A program made the translations under genes and the position numbers. Below are positions 38,862 to 46,510 of a stretch of DNA of 46,510 bases, in pieces. Every line of letters begins with the position of its first letter. The stretch's first letter is position 1. Below the pieces are notes generated by a model. The model had not been told where the DNA came from and did no database searches. It was given only the letters and a program-made list of their open reading frames with translations. Origin of the DNA: Nitrosomonas sp. (GTDB taxonomy: Bacteria > Pseudomonadota > Gammaproteobacteria > Burkholderiales > Nitrosomonadaceae). The stretch spans positions 1-46,510 of the forward strand of contig NZ_JALHQJ010000014.1 of the NCBI RefSeq assembly GCF_022842015.1, in the 5' to 3' direction.

Positions 38862-40064
38862 TTATTCAAGAGGGTTAAACCTGCCTCTATCTATTCCTCG
38901 ATTAACGTCTCTAGCTTTATTCAACCCAGCAGAGATAACTCGTTCACCTTTAGGGTCTAAAGTTATTCTCAGAAAACCATTTTTACCATCTGGACGGGGT
39001 GAAAATACATTGATATTTCCACTATTATTTACGTCTCTGAAACGTCTTCCTTTTAATCCCTGTTCTAAAATATTATCTGAGCTTCTACCAAATCTATCCG
39101 CTAAAGAACCTAGCTTACTTTGTGCAGATTTAACAACTGGTAATCCAATCTTTGGAACAAACTGCCCTAGAACTTTACTACCAATAGCCACAACGGCCCC
39201 AAGAGGTATAGCACCTATTCCAGCAGAAAGTGCAAGGCTACCTTTATCTACACATTGCAGATTGCCGTCGTTATTAAGCAATTGTGATCCGAAATCAAAC
39301 AATGCACTAGTTAATGCGCCTATACCTGTACCTACCGCAGCTGCACAAGCTGGATTAGCAGCACAAGCAGCTATTAATACAGGAACCGCCTTACCCGTCG
39401 GATCAACGAAACTTAACGGATTCTGCAACGCATACCCAAAAGTATTAATTCCCCCCGCCAACCCAATCGGGTCAGGACTGATATATCTGCCCGTTTCCGG
39501 CTCATAATACCTGAAGTAATTGTAGTGAAGATTGGTTTCTTTATCAAAATACTGCCCTGGGTATCTGGGGTGATATTCGAATAATTGGCTATTACAGTCC
39601 GGATCTTCATCAGGCAGATTGGCACCGAACGCGTGGGTATTTTCCCAGCGCGAGACTGGTGTGTTGCTTTGGTTCACGATCACTCTGGGCGTATTAAGAT
39701 GATCGGCGTGAATGAAGTAAATCTGAATTGGTCCTGTTGCGGTCGATTTTTTGATTACGGCCACTGGAATGTCTTCCGGCCAGATGGTTTCCTGTCTTAC
39801 CAGCCAGTCATCCGTCGGTGTCGCGGTACTGGAATTGTCCCGGTATTCGCCGATCAATTGTCCGGCTTCGTCATAGAAGAAAGTAAACTTCGAACTCAAC
39901 GGGCCATTCTTGCTGACGCGTTGTTCCAGGGCATTGTATTTGTACGCGTGCGTTTTGCCATTATTAACTGTGGTTGAAAGTTTGCCAGCGACATTCCAGG
40001 TAAAAGTAGTAGCACCATCACTCGACGGATTATCGGCAGCATCAAAACTGTAAGCTTTCATCAC
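38862..40064 (-). CDS. Rhs C-terminal segment with variable toxin domain, 5' truncated
   Basis: 400 aa from the first ATG; in frame the reading opens 13 codons further up and then meets a stop. Residues ~1-180 hold several YD-type repeats (YDEAGQLIGEYRD, IHADHLNTPRVIV), ~181-224 the Rhs core end [42 protein letters not shown], the point where conserved core changes to a variable C-terminus. Residues ~226-320 form a hydrophobic linker and the last ~75 a basic domain ending GRFNPLE, the likely toxin, of a family not recognised. A full Rhs protein is over 1000 aa, so most of the shell and any secretion domain are missing; the gene may be a silent cassette. Confidence 0.8.
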   Translation of the reverse strand: MMKAYSFDAADNPSSDGATTFTWNVAGKLSTTVNNGKTHAYKYNALEQRVSKNGPLSSKFTFFYDEAGQLIGEYRDNSSTATPTDDWLVRQETIWPEDIPVAVIKKSTATGPIQIYFIHADHLNTPRVIVNQSNTPVSRWENTHAFGANLPDEDPDCNSQLFEYHPRYPGQYFDKETNLHYNYFRYYEPETGRYISPDPIGLAGGINTFGYALQNPLSFVDPTGKAVPVLIAACAANPACAAAVGTGIGALTSALFDFGSQLLNNDGNLQCVDKGSLALSAGIGAIPLGAVVAIGSKVLGQFVPKIGLPVVKSAQSKLGSLADRFGRSSDNILEQGLKGRRFRDVNNSGNINVFSPRPDGKNGFLRITLDPKGERVISAGLNKARDVNRGIDRGRFNPLE

Positions 40065-40084
40065 CGGCCCTGCAACGTTCTGAT

Positions 40085-40100
40085 TGTGATAATTATCACA
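40085..40100. promoter_or_regulatory. 16-bp perfect palindrome, candidate operator
   Basis: TGTGATAATTATCACA is fully symmetrical. It lies 55 bases before the slmA start and 20 bases beyond the first ATG of the truncated Rhs gene. Its GTGA...TCAC ends resemble the SlmA binding site (GTGAGTACTCAC) but with a 2-bp longer centre, so it may be a TetR-family autoregulatory site. Confidence 0.4.
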
Positions 40101-40155
40101 TCAATCTAGTATTTTGCTATATTCCCAACTTTGTTCTCTTTTTGTGGTTATCTCA

Positions 40156-40761
40156 TTGGAATCATCTGCATCAGAAAAATTAAGTGAAAAGAAGGATCAA
40201 ATCCTGCAAGCGCTGGCCGAGATGTTGGAGCATCCGCAGAGACTCAAGATAACGACTGCAGCATTGGCCAAGAAACTGGGAATCTCGCAATCATCCGTAT
40301 ATCGTTGTTTTCCCAATAAATCGCAAATGTTCGAGGCTCTGATAGAATTTATCGAAAAGACACTGTTTGTGCTGATCAATAAGATTTTGCAAGAAGAGCA
40401 TTCGGCTACCCAAAAGATTGAAAACTTATTGCTGCTATTGTTAGGATTCTCACGTAAGAATCCGGGTATGACGCGGATTCTGGTGAACGATGTCTTGATC
40501 AATGAAAATGAGCATTTGCAACTGCGCGTTAACCAGTTGCACGATAGATTGGAGGCTACTTTAAAGCAGGCGCTACGGTTTGCTGCTTCTGAGGGACAGA
40601 TAAATAGGAATGTGAATGTGAATGTTACGGCGCGAGCTAATTTATTGTTGTGCTTTGTGATTGGTCGCTGGTATCAGTTTGTCAAAAGTGAATTTGAGCG
40701 TGATCCGCTGGCAGACTGGGAAGTTCAGCGACTGACTTTGTTGCCATCAGAACTTCTTTAG
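40156..40761 (+). CDS. slmA: Nucleoid occlusion factor SlmA (TetR family)
   Basis: DNA-bound inhibitor of FtsZ ring formation over the nucleoid. 201 aa from TTG at 40156, close to the 198 aa of E. coli SlmA; no ATG is in frame. TetR helix-turn-helix LKITTAALAKKLGISQSSVYRCFPNKSQMFEALIEFIE (residues ~33-70) and the SlmA-specific block LLLLLGFSRKNPGMTRILVNDVL. The related block in E. coli reads LLLLLGFGERNPGLTRIL. An alternative GTG start is at 40144. Ends ten bases before the convergent moeB. Confidence 0.88.
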   Translation: MESSASEKLSEKKDQILQALAEMLEHPQRLKITTAALAKKLGISQSSVYRCFPNKSQMFEALIEFIEKTLFVLINKILQEEHSATQKIENLLLLLLGFSRKNPGMTRILVNDVLINENEHLQLRVNQLHDRLEATLKQALRFAASEGQINRNVNVNVTARANLLLCFVIGRWYQFVKSEFERDPLADWEVQRLTLLPSELL

Positions 40762-40771
40762 CGTGGAAGAT

Positions 40772-41554
40772 TCAACTCATTGTTTGATGATGGTTCTTTT
40801 TTGATACTGATGTTTGGCATACCGGACACGCCGGATCTTTAGGTAGATGGGTGGAATGCCAATTCATCGTGAGGCCATCGAGTAATAGCAAGCGTCCATT
40901 GAGGCTTATGCCAATATTCAACAGAATTTTTAGCGCCTCTGCGGCTTGCATTGAGCCGATTATACCTACGATAGGTGAGAAAACGCCCATGATTGCGCAA
41001 GGCATATCTTCTTCACTTCCGGTGTTTGGGTATAGGCAGTGATAGCAAGGGCTGTCGTCATGACGCAGGTCAAATACGCTGATCTGACCGTTAAAACGCA
41101 CTGCGGCTCCAGAGATTAGGGGTTTTTTATTTGTGATGCAGGCCTGATTGATATGATATCGCGTATTGAAATTATCACTGGCATCAATCACCACATCAAC
41201 TTCTGCTGTGAGTTGTAGTAATTTTTCTGCACCGACTTGCTCTTGAATTGTGGTGACATTGATTTCCGGATTGATTCTGGCCAGTGATTGCTTGGCTGAG
41301 AGAACTTTTGCAAGGCCGATTGATTGGCTGTTATGCATAATTTGTCGTTGCAAGTTAGTCAGATCAACCTGATCGCCATCACAAATGGTCAGATTGCCTA
41401 CCCCGCTGGCGGCAAGATAAAGCGCCACAGGAGAACCTAAGCCGCCTGCCCCAACAATTAATGCGCTTGAGTGATTAAGCTTTTCCTGCCCCGCAATGTC
41501 AATTTGCGGAAGCAGGATATGGCGGCTGTATCGAAGGAGTTGATGGTCATTCAC
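40772..41554 (-). CDS. moeB: MoeB/ThiF-family adenylyltransferase
   Basis: E1-like enzyme that adenylates the C-terminal Gly of a ubiquitin-like sulfur carrier (MoaD or ThiS). 260 aa. Rossmann motif VGAGGLGSPVALYLA near residue 35, NLQRQIMH arginine region, zinc ligands CYHC and CPVC. Called MoeB for length and CxxC pairs, but MoeB and ThiF cannot be separated by sequence alone. Downstream of ctpA in the gpmA-envC-ctpA-moeB cluster. Confidence 0.9.
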   Translation of the reverse strand: MNDHQLLRYSRHILLPQIDIAGQEKLNHSSALIVGAGGLGSPVALYLAASGVGNLTICDGDQVDLTNLQRQIMHNSQSIGLAKVLSAKQSLARINPEINVTTIQEQVGAEKLLQLTAEVDVVIDASDNFNTRYHINQACITNKKPLISGAAVRFNGQISVFDLRHDDSPCYHCLYPNTGSEEDMPCAIMGVFSPIVGIIGSMQAAEALKILLNIGISLNGRLLLLDGLTMNWHSTHLPKDPACPVCQTSVSKKNHHQTMS

Positions 41555-41574
41555 AAGCCTTTATCAACTTTTAA

Positions 41575-43002
41575 TTAGATCTCACTTTCATCGTTCTTTT
41601 TTGGAGAAGGTGAGGTAATACCTTTAAAGTGATTCATGGCTTGCTTTAATAGTTGGTCTTCTTCCGAGCCGAATTCGATAGGAGCATTATCTTTTGTATC
41701 TTTGTTCTTTTTATCTTTCTTGTTACCCGCAGGTTTTGATTCTGTTTTTTTTGTTTCAGAAGTTGCTTTCTTTTCGGTTTTTTTGCCATTGGACAAATGG
41801 CGATTCAAATCTGATTCACGTAGGCGTTGATCATCACCGTTGTCAGCTTCATCCAGAATATCAGGTGTAATGCCCTGCGCTTGTATGGATTGACCATTAG
41901 GCGTGTAGTATCGCGCGGTTGTTAATTTAATCGCGGTATTGTTTCCTAACGGCAGTATTGTTTGGACCGATCCTTTGCCGAATGTTTGTGACCCCATAAC
42001 GACAGAGCGTTTATGATCTTGTAAAGCACCTGCAACAATTTCGGATGCTGAAGCAGAGCCACCATTGACCAGCGTAATCATGGGTACGGTTTTCACTTCA
42101 GAGGGTAAACCCCTTAAATAATCCTTATCAGGTCCGCGCAAATAAAATTCCGGATTGGCGTGCAATTTCATTTTTGCATCGGGACTACGGCCTTCTGTGT
42201 ACACAACCAGCGCATTTTCCGGCAGAAAAGCGGCTGAGACTGCAACCGCTCCATTGAGTAACCCGCCTGGATCGTTGCGCAAATCCAATATTAAACCTTT
42301 CATTTCTCCCTTGTTTTCACCAAATAGAGTTCTGATCGCTTGTGCTAAATTTTCGCCAGTTTGTTCTTGAAATTGTGTGATTCGAATATAGGCATAGCCG
42401 GGTTCGAGCATTTTCGATTTTACGCTCTGAATTTTTATGATGTCACGTACTAAATTAAAAACCAGTGGTTCTGTCTCGCCTTCCCGCACTATCGTAATTT
42501 TTATCGAAGTTTTGGGTTTGCCGCGCATGAGCTTGATCGCATCATTAAGTGTCATGCCTTTTACAACCGTGTCATCCAATTTAACGATCAAATCGCCCGT
42601 TTGAATACCCGCACGAAATGCTGGGGTGTCTTCGATGGGCGAAATCACTTTTACTACACCGTCTTCCATCGTTACCTGAATGCCTAGTCCACCGAACTCA
42701 CCTTGTGTTCCTATTTGTAGTTCCTTATATTCGTCTTTGTCAAGATAAGCAGAATGAGGATCTAGACCAACAAGCATGCCATTGATGGCTTCAGTTATCA
42801 GTTTTTTGTCTTCTACGGATTCGACATAGTCGCTTTTGATGCGGCCAAAGACCTGAGCGAAGGTACGTAACTCTTCAATCGGTAGTGGATGGATAGCCTC
42901 GATATTTTCTTTATTGGCAATGGCGGAGAAATTCAAACTGAGCATCACTCCAGCGATTACCCCAATTAGAATTAGGCCTGATTTTTTGATTGTATTACTC
43001 AT
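41575..43002 (-). CDS. ctpA: C-terminal processing peptidase, S41 family
   Basis: Periplasmic serine protease, 475 aa from the ATG at 43002 (GGAG site 8 bases before it; a longer frame to 43068 would overlap envC). Signal/anchor helix at 8-28, PDZ domain about 100-175 (GLGIQVTMEDGVVKVISPIEDTPAFRAGI), protease core with NGGSASASEIVAGAL (Ser318) and TFGKGSVQ (Lys343), the Ser/Lys dyad. A ~45-residue Lys-rich tail (KKTEKKATSETKK...) ends the protein. Acts on periplasmic substrates such as murein hydrolase regulators. Confidence 0.95.
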   Translation of the reverse strand: MSNTIKKSGLILIGVIAGVMLSLNFSAIANKENIEAIHPLPIEELRTFAQVFGRIKSDYVESVEDKKLITEAINGMLVGLDPHSAYLDKDEYKELQIGTQGEFGGLGIQVTMEDGVVKVISPIEDTPAFRAGIQTGDLIVKLDDTVVKGMTLNDAIKLMRGKPKTSIKITIVREGETEPLVFNLVRDIIKIQSVKSKMLEPGYAYIRITQFQEQTGENLAQAIRTLFGENKGEMKGLILDLRNDPGGLLNGAVAVSAAFLPENALVVYTEGRSPDAKMKLHANPEFYLRGPDKDYLRGLPSEVKTVPMITLVNGGSASASEIVAGALQDHKRSVVMGSQTFGKGSVQTILPLGNNTAIKLTTARYYTPNGQSIQAQGITPDILDEADNGDDQRLRESDLNRHLSNGKKTEKKATSETKKTESKPAGNKKDKKNKDTKDNAPIEFGSEEDQLLKQAMNHFKGITSPSPKKNDESEI

Positions 43003-43049
43003 GATGCTATCTCCGCACTGATCGAATTTATGTAAATGGTTTGCCGCAT

Positions 43050-44234
43050 TCATTCTATTTTGATCCATGTCAAAGGATCAAAAGGCTTACCCCTATGACG
43101 AAGTTCAAAGTATAAACCTGAATCTGCATCACTACCGCTATTTCCTACGGTAGCTATTGTATCGCCGCCGCGAATCATGTCACCTACTTGTTTATGGAGT
43201 GTTGTATTATTACCATAAAGGCTCATATAGTTGTTTCCATGATCTAAAATTATCAAATTACCAAAGCCTCGCAACCCGTCAGAAAATACAACTCTACCTC
43301 CTGAGATAGCTTTAACGTCACTACCTTTAGGCGCCTGTATAAAAAGACCTTTCCACGTTATATGCTTACCTGAACGTTGACCGCCAAAAGTGTTAACAAG
43401 TTTCCCGCGCACAGGTAAATTTAATTTGCCTTTGAGCGATGGGAATGGAGTGTTTGTTGTAGAAGCATCTGGGAGCTTATTGTTAATTCGAGAGCCGCTG
43501 CTGGATTTTTCTTGGACAAGGAATTTATTAATCTCATTAACTAAATGAGTGATGCGTTTTTCGTCATCCTTAAGCTTGTTAATCTCTTGTTGCTTCTGGT
43601 TAATATTGCTAGATACCTGTGATAGCATAATTTGCTGTTTGTTTTTTTCTTGTTCAAGCTTCTTGCGTTCATTGTGATATTGGGTTTGGATGGCAGTAAT
43701 CTCTGCTTTTTTATGGCGACTCAGTTCAGTGAGCGTCAGAATTTCGTATTGATTCTTTTTAAGATTTGTAATGCTGTCTGAACGAGCAAGTGCGAATTGT
43801 TGGTAGTAATAGACGTTCCGAGCTATTTGATTAGGGTCATGTTGATTTAACAGTAAGTGTAAATAATTGTGTTGTCCTCCGATATATTGCTGGTAAAGTA
43901 ATTTTTCTAGTCGACTTTGCTCGGTTTTGATCTCATTGCTAATTATATGATATCGAGTCTGTAATTGTTTATATTCTTCAACAGCCTGCCGGTCATCTGC
44001 AACGAGTTTTGTTAATTTGCGGGAGATGTCATTGATTGATTGCTCAGTGTCACGTAATGTTTTCGTCGTATCTTGTTGTAATGATTTTTTATTGGCTAAA
44101 TCTTTTTGAAGTAATTGGATGCGCTCACGTAACAATTTGAGATTTTCTTGATTGCTTGAGAATGCTGAATGCGGACAAATAAAAATCAACACACATACCA
44201 ACAGTACCGAATAAGCACATTGCGGATGAATCAA
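43050..44234 (-). CDS. envC: Murein hydrolase activator EnvC-like, degenerate M23 domain
   Basis: 394 aa: signal peptide (1-~26), two long coiled coils (about 30-250), then a LytM/M23 domain. The zinc-binding residues of active M23 peptidases are missing: the first motif reads KHITWKGLFI instead of H..GxD, and the second YFELRHRGKPFDP lacks the HxH. This is the EnvC pattern, a regulator activating amidases at the division septum. Next to ctpA, which may process it. Confidence 0.9.
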   Translation of the reverse strand: MIHPQCAYSVLLVCVLIFICPHSAFSSNQENLKLLRERIQLLQKDLANKKSLQQDTTKTLRDTEQSINDISRKLTKLVADDRQAVEEYKQLQTRYHIISNEIKTEQSRLEKLLYQQYIGGQHNYLHLLLNQHDPNQIARNVYYYQQFALARSDSITNLKKNQYEILTLTELSRHKKAEITAIQTQYHNERKKLEQEKNKQQIMLSQVSSNINQKQQEINKLKDDEKRITHLVNEINKFLVQEKSSSGSRINNKLPDASTTNTPFPSLKGKLNLPVRGKLVNTFGGQRSGKHITWKGLFIQAPKGSDVKAISGGRVVFSDGLRGFGNLIILDHGNNYMSLYGNNTTLHKQVGDMIRGGDTIATVGNSGSDADSGLYFELRHRGKPFDPLTWIKIE

Positions 44235-44324
44235 ATTAGACGTATTAGTTTCCAGAGCGATATGTTTTGTTTGAATTAATAAAATATTTATTATGCATAT
44301 ACCAGAATAAACGGATGGCTGTAT

Positions 44325-45074
44325 TTAAACAGCTGACTTTCCTTGATTAGCTACAATTTTCATTGCTTCCTGAATATCGGTCGGATTTCCAAGATAATAA
44401 TTCTGAATTGGTTTTAAATTATCGTCCAGTTCATATATTAACGGGATGCCGGTAGGAATGTTGCAATTGAGAATATCAACATCAGAAACATTATCTAGAT
44501 ACTTAACCAGTGCTCTTAATGAATTTCCATGTGCGACAATGATCACACTTTTGCCGACTTGGATCTGGGGTGCAATTGTTTTGTTCCAATAAGGTAAAAA
44601 CCTTGCAACCGTATCTTTAAGGCACTCAGTTAAAGGAATATCATCACGTGCCAAATTTTTATAGCGTGGGTCGGTTCCGGCATAGCGCCGATCATCAATA
44701 CTTAGCGAGGGTGGCCTAATATCATAGCTGCGCCGCCAAATCAGAACTTGCTCGTCACCATATTGAGCTGCTGTTTCAGTTTTACTAAGGCCTTGGAGTG
44801 CACCATAATGTCGTTCATTTAATCGCCACGTATGTTCTATCGGAATCCACATCTGATCCATTTCATCCAACACTATCCATAAAGTCCGAATGGCACGCTT
44901 GAGAACGGATGTATAGGCGATATCAAATGTAAATCCATGTTCTTGTAAAAGCTGTCCAGCATTTTGAGCCTCTTGAATGCCGTTTGGTGTTAAATCAACG
45001 TCTGTCCAGCCAGTAAATCGATTTTCTTGATTCCAAGTGCTTTCTCCGTGGCGCAGGAGAACAATTTTTTTCAT
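44325..45074 (-). CDS. gpmA: 2,3-bisphosphoglycerate-dependent phosphoglycerate mutase
   Basis: Interconverts 3- and 2-phosphoglycerate; 249 aa. Histidine phosphatase fold: [27 protein letters not shown] with the phospho-His, [27 protein letters not shown], and [17 protein letters not shown]. Complete; first gene of the gpmA-envC-ctpA-moeB cluster on the minus strand. Confidence 0.97.
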   Translation of the reverse strand: MKKIVLLRHGESTWNQENRFTGWTDVDLTPNGIQEAQNAGQLLQEHGFTFDIAYTSVLKRAIRTLWIVLDEMDQMWIPIEHTWRLNERHYGALQGLSKTETAAQYGDEQVLIWRRSYDIRPPSLSIDDRRYAGTDPRYKNLARDDIPLTECLKDTVARFLPYWNKTIAPQIQVGKSVIIVAHGNSLRALVKYLDNVSDVDILNCNIPTGIPLIYELDDNLKPIQNYYLGNPTDIQEAMKIVANQGKSAV

Positions 45075-45193
45075 ATTTACCTTTTAATGAAAAGCAGATT
45101 GATTATTTTATGAAGGCTTAAAAAACTTTAGTATTTTATTATAATTTTAGCTTGAAACACAGTGTATGGCTGGTGCTTTTGTGCGAGCATATG

Positions 45194-45209
45194 AAATTTA
45201 CGTAAATTT
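45194..45209. other. 16-bp palindrome in the gpmA upstream gap
   Basis: AAATTTACGTAAATTT is perfectly symmetrical and could be a regulator site. It lies 120 bases before gpmA on its upstream side and 243 bases before the His-rich gene. An inverted repeat TTGTTGA/TCAACAA lies at 45277-45303. Together with the promoter below these are all that I see in the 377-base gap (45075-45451). Confidence 0.4.
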
Positions 45210-45336
45210 TGTTCATTTTAAAAAGTGTTGATTTATTCTACCTGACAGTAAAGTAGATAAAGGAAGAAAGAAGAATTTGTTGAAAAATACCATTACTCAA
45301 CAACAATTACTTAAGCTACAAATATTTTAATTTCGA

Positions 45337-45365
45337 TTAATATTCTAAATTTTTTGTTATACAAT
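45337..45365 (+). promoter_or_regulatory. Candidate sigma70 promoter of the His-rich gene
   Basis: TTAATA (45337-45342), 17-base spacer, TACAAT (45360-45365, five of six matches). Start of transcription would be near 45372, leaving an ~80-base leader before the ATG at 45452. Confidence 0.45.
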
Positions 45366-45451
45366 CCCGAGCTTAATTTATTTGTTGTTCGGCTGAAATA
45401 ACTGGACATACATCAATAGACTGGGTTTGCAGATATAATTTTGGAGAAAAT

Positions 45452-46168
45452 ATGAAGGTAGTTTCTGGGAATATTTGGGCAACAAAATTTTGTGGTGTGA
45501 TTTTGGCTTCTTTATTGGCGTTGCCTGTTCACGCGCAGCTGATGTTGGCGCATGAAGGGCATCATGATGCGGGCGGCTGTGCGATTAAAACGGGTGAATT
45601 CCCGGTAACATTCAGTGCTTATGAAGTGCCTGAAGGCGGCATACCACCGATGCATTCATTCTGCGAAAATTTACCTAAAACTGGCAAAGTGAATTTGACC
45701 GTTGAGTTGCCGCAACAGGCGCGCCAAATGCTTTTGGCAGTTCGCTTAGTGAAAGAAGGGCATGACGGACATGGTGGGGGGCAGCATAATAGTGCTGCTG
45801 ATCATAAACCAGCGGATGTTGAGGATCATTCGGATCATGAGGGCATGAATCATGATGAACATGCGGGGCACGGAGTCACTGAACATGGCATCGTGTATAT
45901 GCCTCCAGAGATGCATCGATCAGGAATTATTGTGATCGCAGCTAATATCCAGGAGAAAGGTCAGTATGCAATTCAGTTGGAAAGAGAGGATGATGCGGGC
46001 AATGTTAAGACAGTAGTAAAGATTCCACTAAATGTTGGAAAAGGTGGCGGGCATGGCAGTCACGGTGGTGGTTTGGGATTAATGGAAATTGCGCTATTAA
46101 TTGCAGTGGGCGGCGGTGCTGCTTTTTATTTTATGCGCCGCAAAAAGGCATCTGAAGCGTCAGCATGA
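45452..46168 (+). CDS. Histidine-rich, membrane-anchored extracytoplasmic protein, unknown
   Basis: 238 aa, not recognised. Signal peptide (1-~28, cleavage after VHA). Then a beta-rich region with two cysteines (GCAIKTGEF and SFCENLPKTGK) and a His cluster near 35 (HEGHHDAGGC). Residues ~103-145 are very rich in His, Asp, Gly and Glu (HDGHGGGQHN, HSDHEGMNHDEHAGHG), a likely low-affinity metal buffer. A C-terminal membrane helix (MEIALLIAVGGGAAFYF) and basic end MRRKKAS form a type I anchor. Copper or zinc binding is inferred from composition. It is followed after 256 bases by another exported protein. Confidence 0.75.
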   Translation: MKVVSGNIWATKFCGVILASLLALPVHAQLMLAHEGHHDAGGCAIKTGEFPVTFSAYEVPEGGIPPMHSFCENLPKTGKVNLTVELPQQARQMLLAVRLVKEGHDGHGGGQHNSAADHKPADVEDHSDHEGMNHDEHAGHGVTEHGIVYMPPEMHRSGIIVIAANIQEKGQYAIQLEREDDAGNVKTVVKIPLNVGKGGGHGSHGGGLGLMEIALLIAVGGGAAFYFMRRKKASEASA

Positions 46169-46260
46169 TTTGGTTGCAATTGCGTATATCGCTGATCAGT
46201 GCAATTTATTGAATCGATTAAAGGATTGGCGCTAAGCCGTTTCGCGTGTTTTATTTTGTC

Positions 46261-46301
46261 TGTCAAAAACCCTTGACAGTGCAAGGTTGACTAAGTAGTC
46301 T
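46261..46301 (+). promoter_or_regulatory. Candidate promoter with an inverted repeat over the -35
   Basis: TTGACA at 46273-46278 is a perfect -35 box; 17 bases later TAGTCT (46296-46301) is a weak -10. TGTCAA at 46261-46266 is the exact inverse of the -35 box, so a dimeric regulator could bind there. It would give a ~115-base leader to the last gene. Confidence 0.4.
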
Positions 46302-46352
46302 AAGGCAGAATAGCTATCTGTGGAAGTTGGGGTGGGTAGTTGGTTATGGAGC

Positions 46353-46370
46353 AAGAGGGGGAAACCTCTT
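46353..46370 (+). other. Leader hairpin before the last gene
   Basis: AAGAGG-GGGAAA-CCTCTT. It lies in the leader of the next gene, 54 bases before its ATG, with no T run afterwards; it may affect mRNA stability or ribosome access. Confidence 0.35.
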
Positions 46371-46424
46371 TAAGATGTCAAGAAAATAAGTGGAGACAAT
46401 TATGGAAAACCAAAGGAGAGAGAG

Positions 46425-46510
46425 ATGAGAGCCAAGCGATGGGCTGGGATAATTGCGGCGCTGTTAGGGGTGGTTCTGATAGGGTCGGCGCACGCGAACA
46501 TACCGAGCGT
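46425..46510 (+). CDS. Exported protein, 5' end only
   Basis: The ATG at 46425 follows AAAGGAGAGAG, a strong ribosome site. The first residues MRAKRWAGIIAALLGVVLIG then SAHA form a clean signal peptide cut after AHA, followed by NIPS at the window edge. Identity cannot be told. An eight-codon frame (ATG 46402 to TGA 46426-46428) overlaps the start as ATGA and covers the ribosome site. Confidence 0.75.
   Translation, partial: MRAKRWAGIIAALLGVVLIGSAHANIPS

Noticed and set aside
40897-41042. Frames opposite moeB and ctpA
   Set aside because: Antisense shadows of well-supported genes with no ribosome sites.

Overview
The window is one contiguous bacterial chromosome segment of low-to-moderate GC, densely packed with housekeeping operons. 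Several groupings are typical of Betaproteobacteria: rubredoxin / thiD-thiE-hemL, gpmA-envC-ctpA-moeB, yebC-ruvCAB, and an aa3 oxidase operon with CtaG, a tiny assembly protein, a DUF2970 protein and SURF1. The protein sequences look most like a Nitrosomonas-type ammonia oxidiser. That placement is inference from protein resemblance; no 16S rRNA or ammonia monooxygenase gene is present.

Layout. 1-6124: F1Fo ATP synthase operon (atpB 3' end, then atpE-F-H-A-G-D-C), closed by a 46-bp perfect palindrome terminator. 6404-9694: glmU and glmS (amino-sugar/UDP-GlcNAc supply). 9841-13222: yebC, ruvC, ruvA, ruvB and a small anchored protein. 13339-14276: Bax-inhibitor-1 protein and a 59-aa membrane protein. 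14744-21393: cytochrome aa3 oxidase cluster (coxB, coxA, 34-aa assembly protein, ctaG, DUF2970, coxC, SURF1, a SCO-like protein, ctaB); no heme A synthase follows ctaB. 21490-25875: FAD-linked oxidase and BON lipoprotein (minus strand), CheW-like protein, argB, trmJ (minus strand). 25876-26892: sparse region with a proline-rich mini-gene and a predicted small RNA with its own terminator. 26893-29818 (minus strand): rpe-gph-trpE. 29974-34596: apaG, an RsmI-like methyltransferase, gloA/rubredoxin (minus strand), thiD-thiE-hemL. 34703-38349: diheme cytochrome c, SPOR-like protein, map, rph, rdgB. 38362-40064 (minus strand): a truncated Rhs polymorphic-toxin locus with a variable C-terminal domain, an adjacent candidate immunity gene and a displaced Rhs core fragment. 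40156-45074: slmA, then moeB, ctpA, envC, gpmA on the minus strand. 45452-end: a His-rich anchored extracytoplasmic protein and the start of another exported protein.

The genes together cover energy conservation (ATP synthase plus terminal oxidase), cell-wall precursor supply and division control (glmU/glmS, envC, slmA), recombination, cofactor synthesis (thiamine, heme) and nucleotide hygiene (rdgB, rph). The accessory material is the Rhs toxin island and the 25.9-26.9 kb region.

Most noteworthy: ruvC has no ATG/GTG/TTG start where all homologues begin and appears to use ATC behind a good ribosome binding site; the Rhs toxin/immunity module shows a duplicated core fragment left by recombination; an orphan terminator with an upstream hairpin and a perfect -10 box suggests an unannotated ~107-nt RNA; a 16-bp palindrome resembling a SlmA-type site lies just upstream of slmA at the Rhs truncation point; and a His-rich membrane-anchored protein of unknown function precedes the window end.
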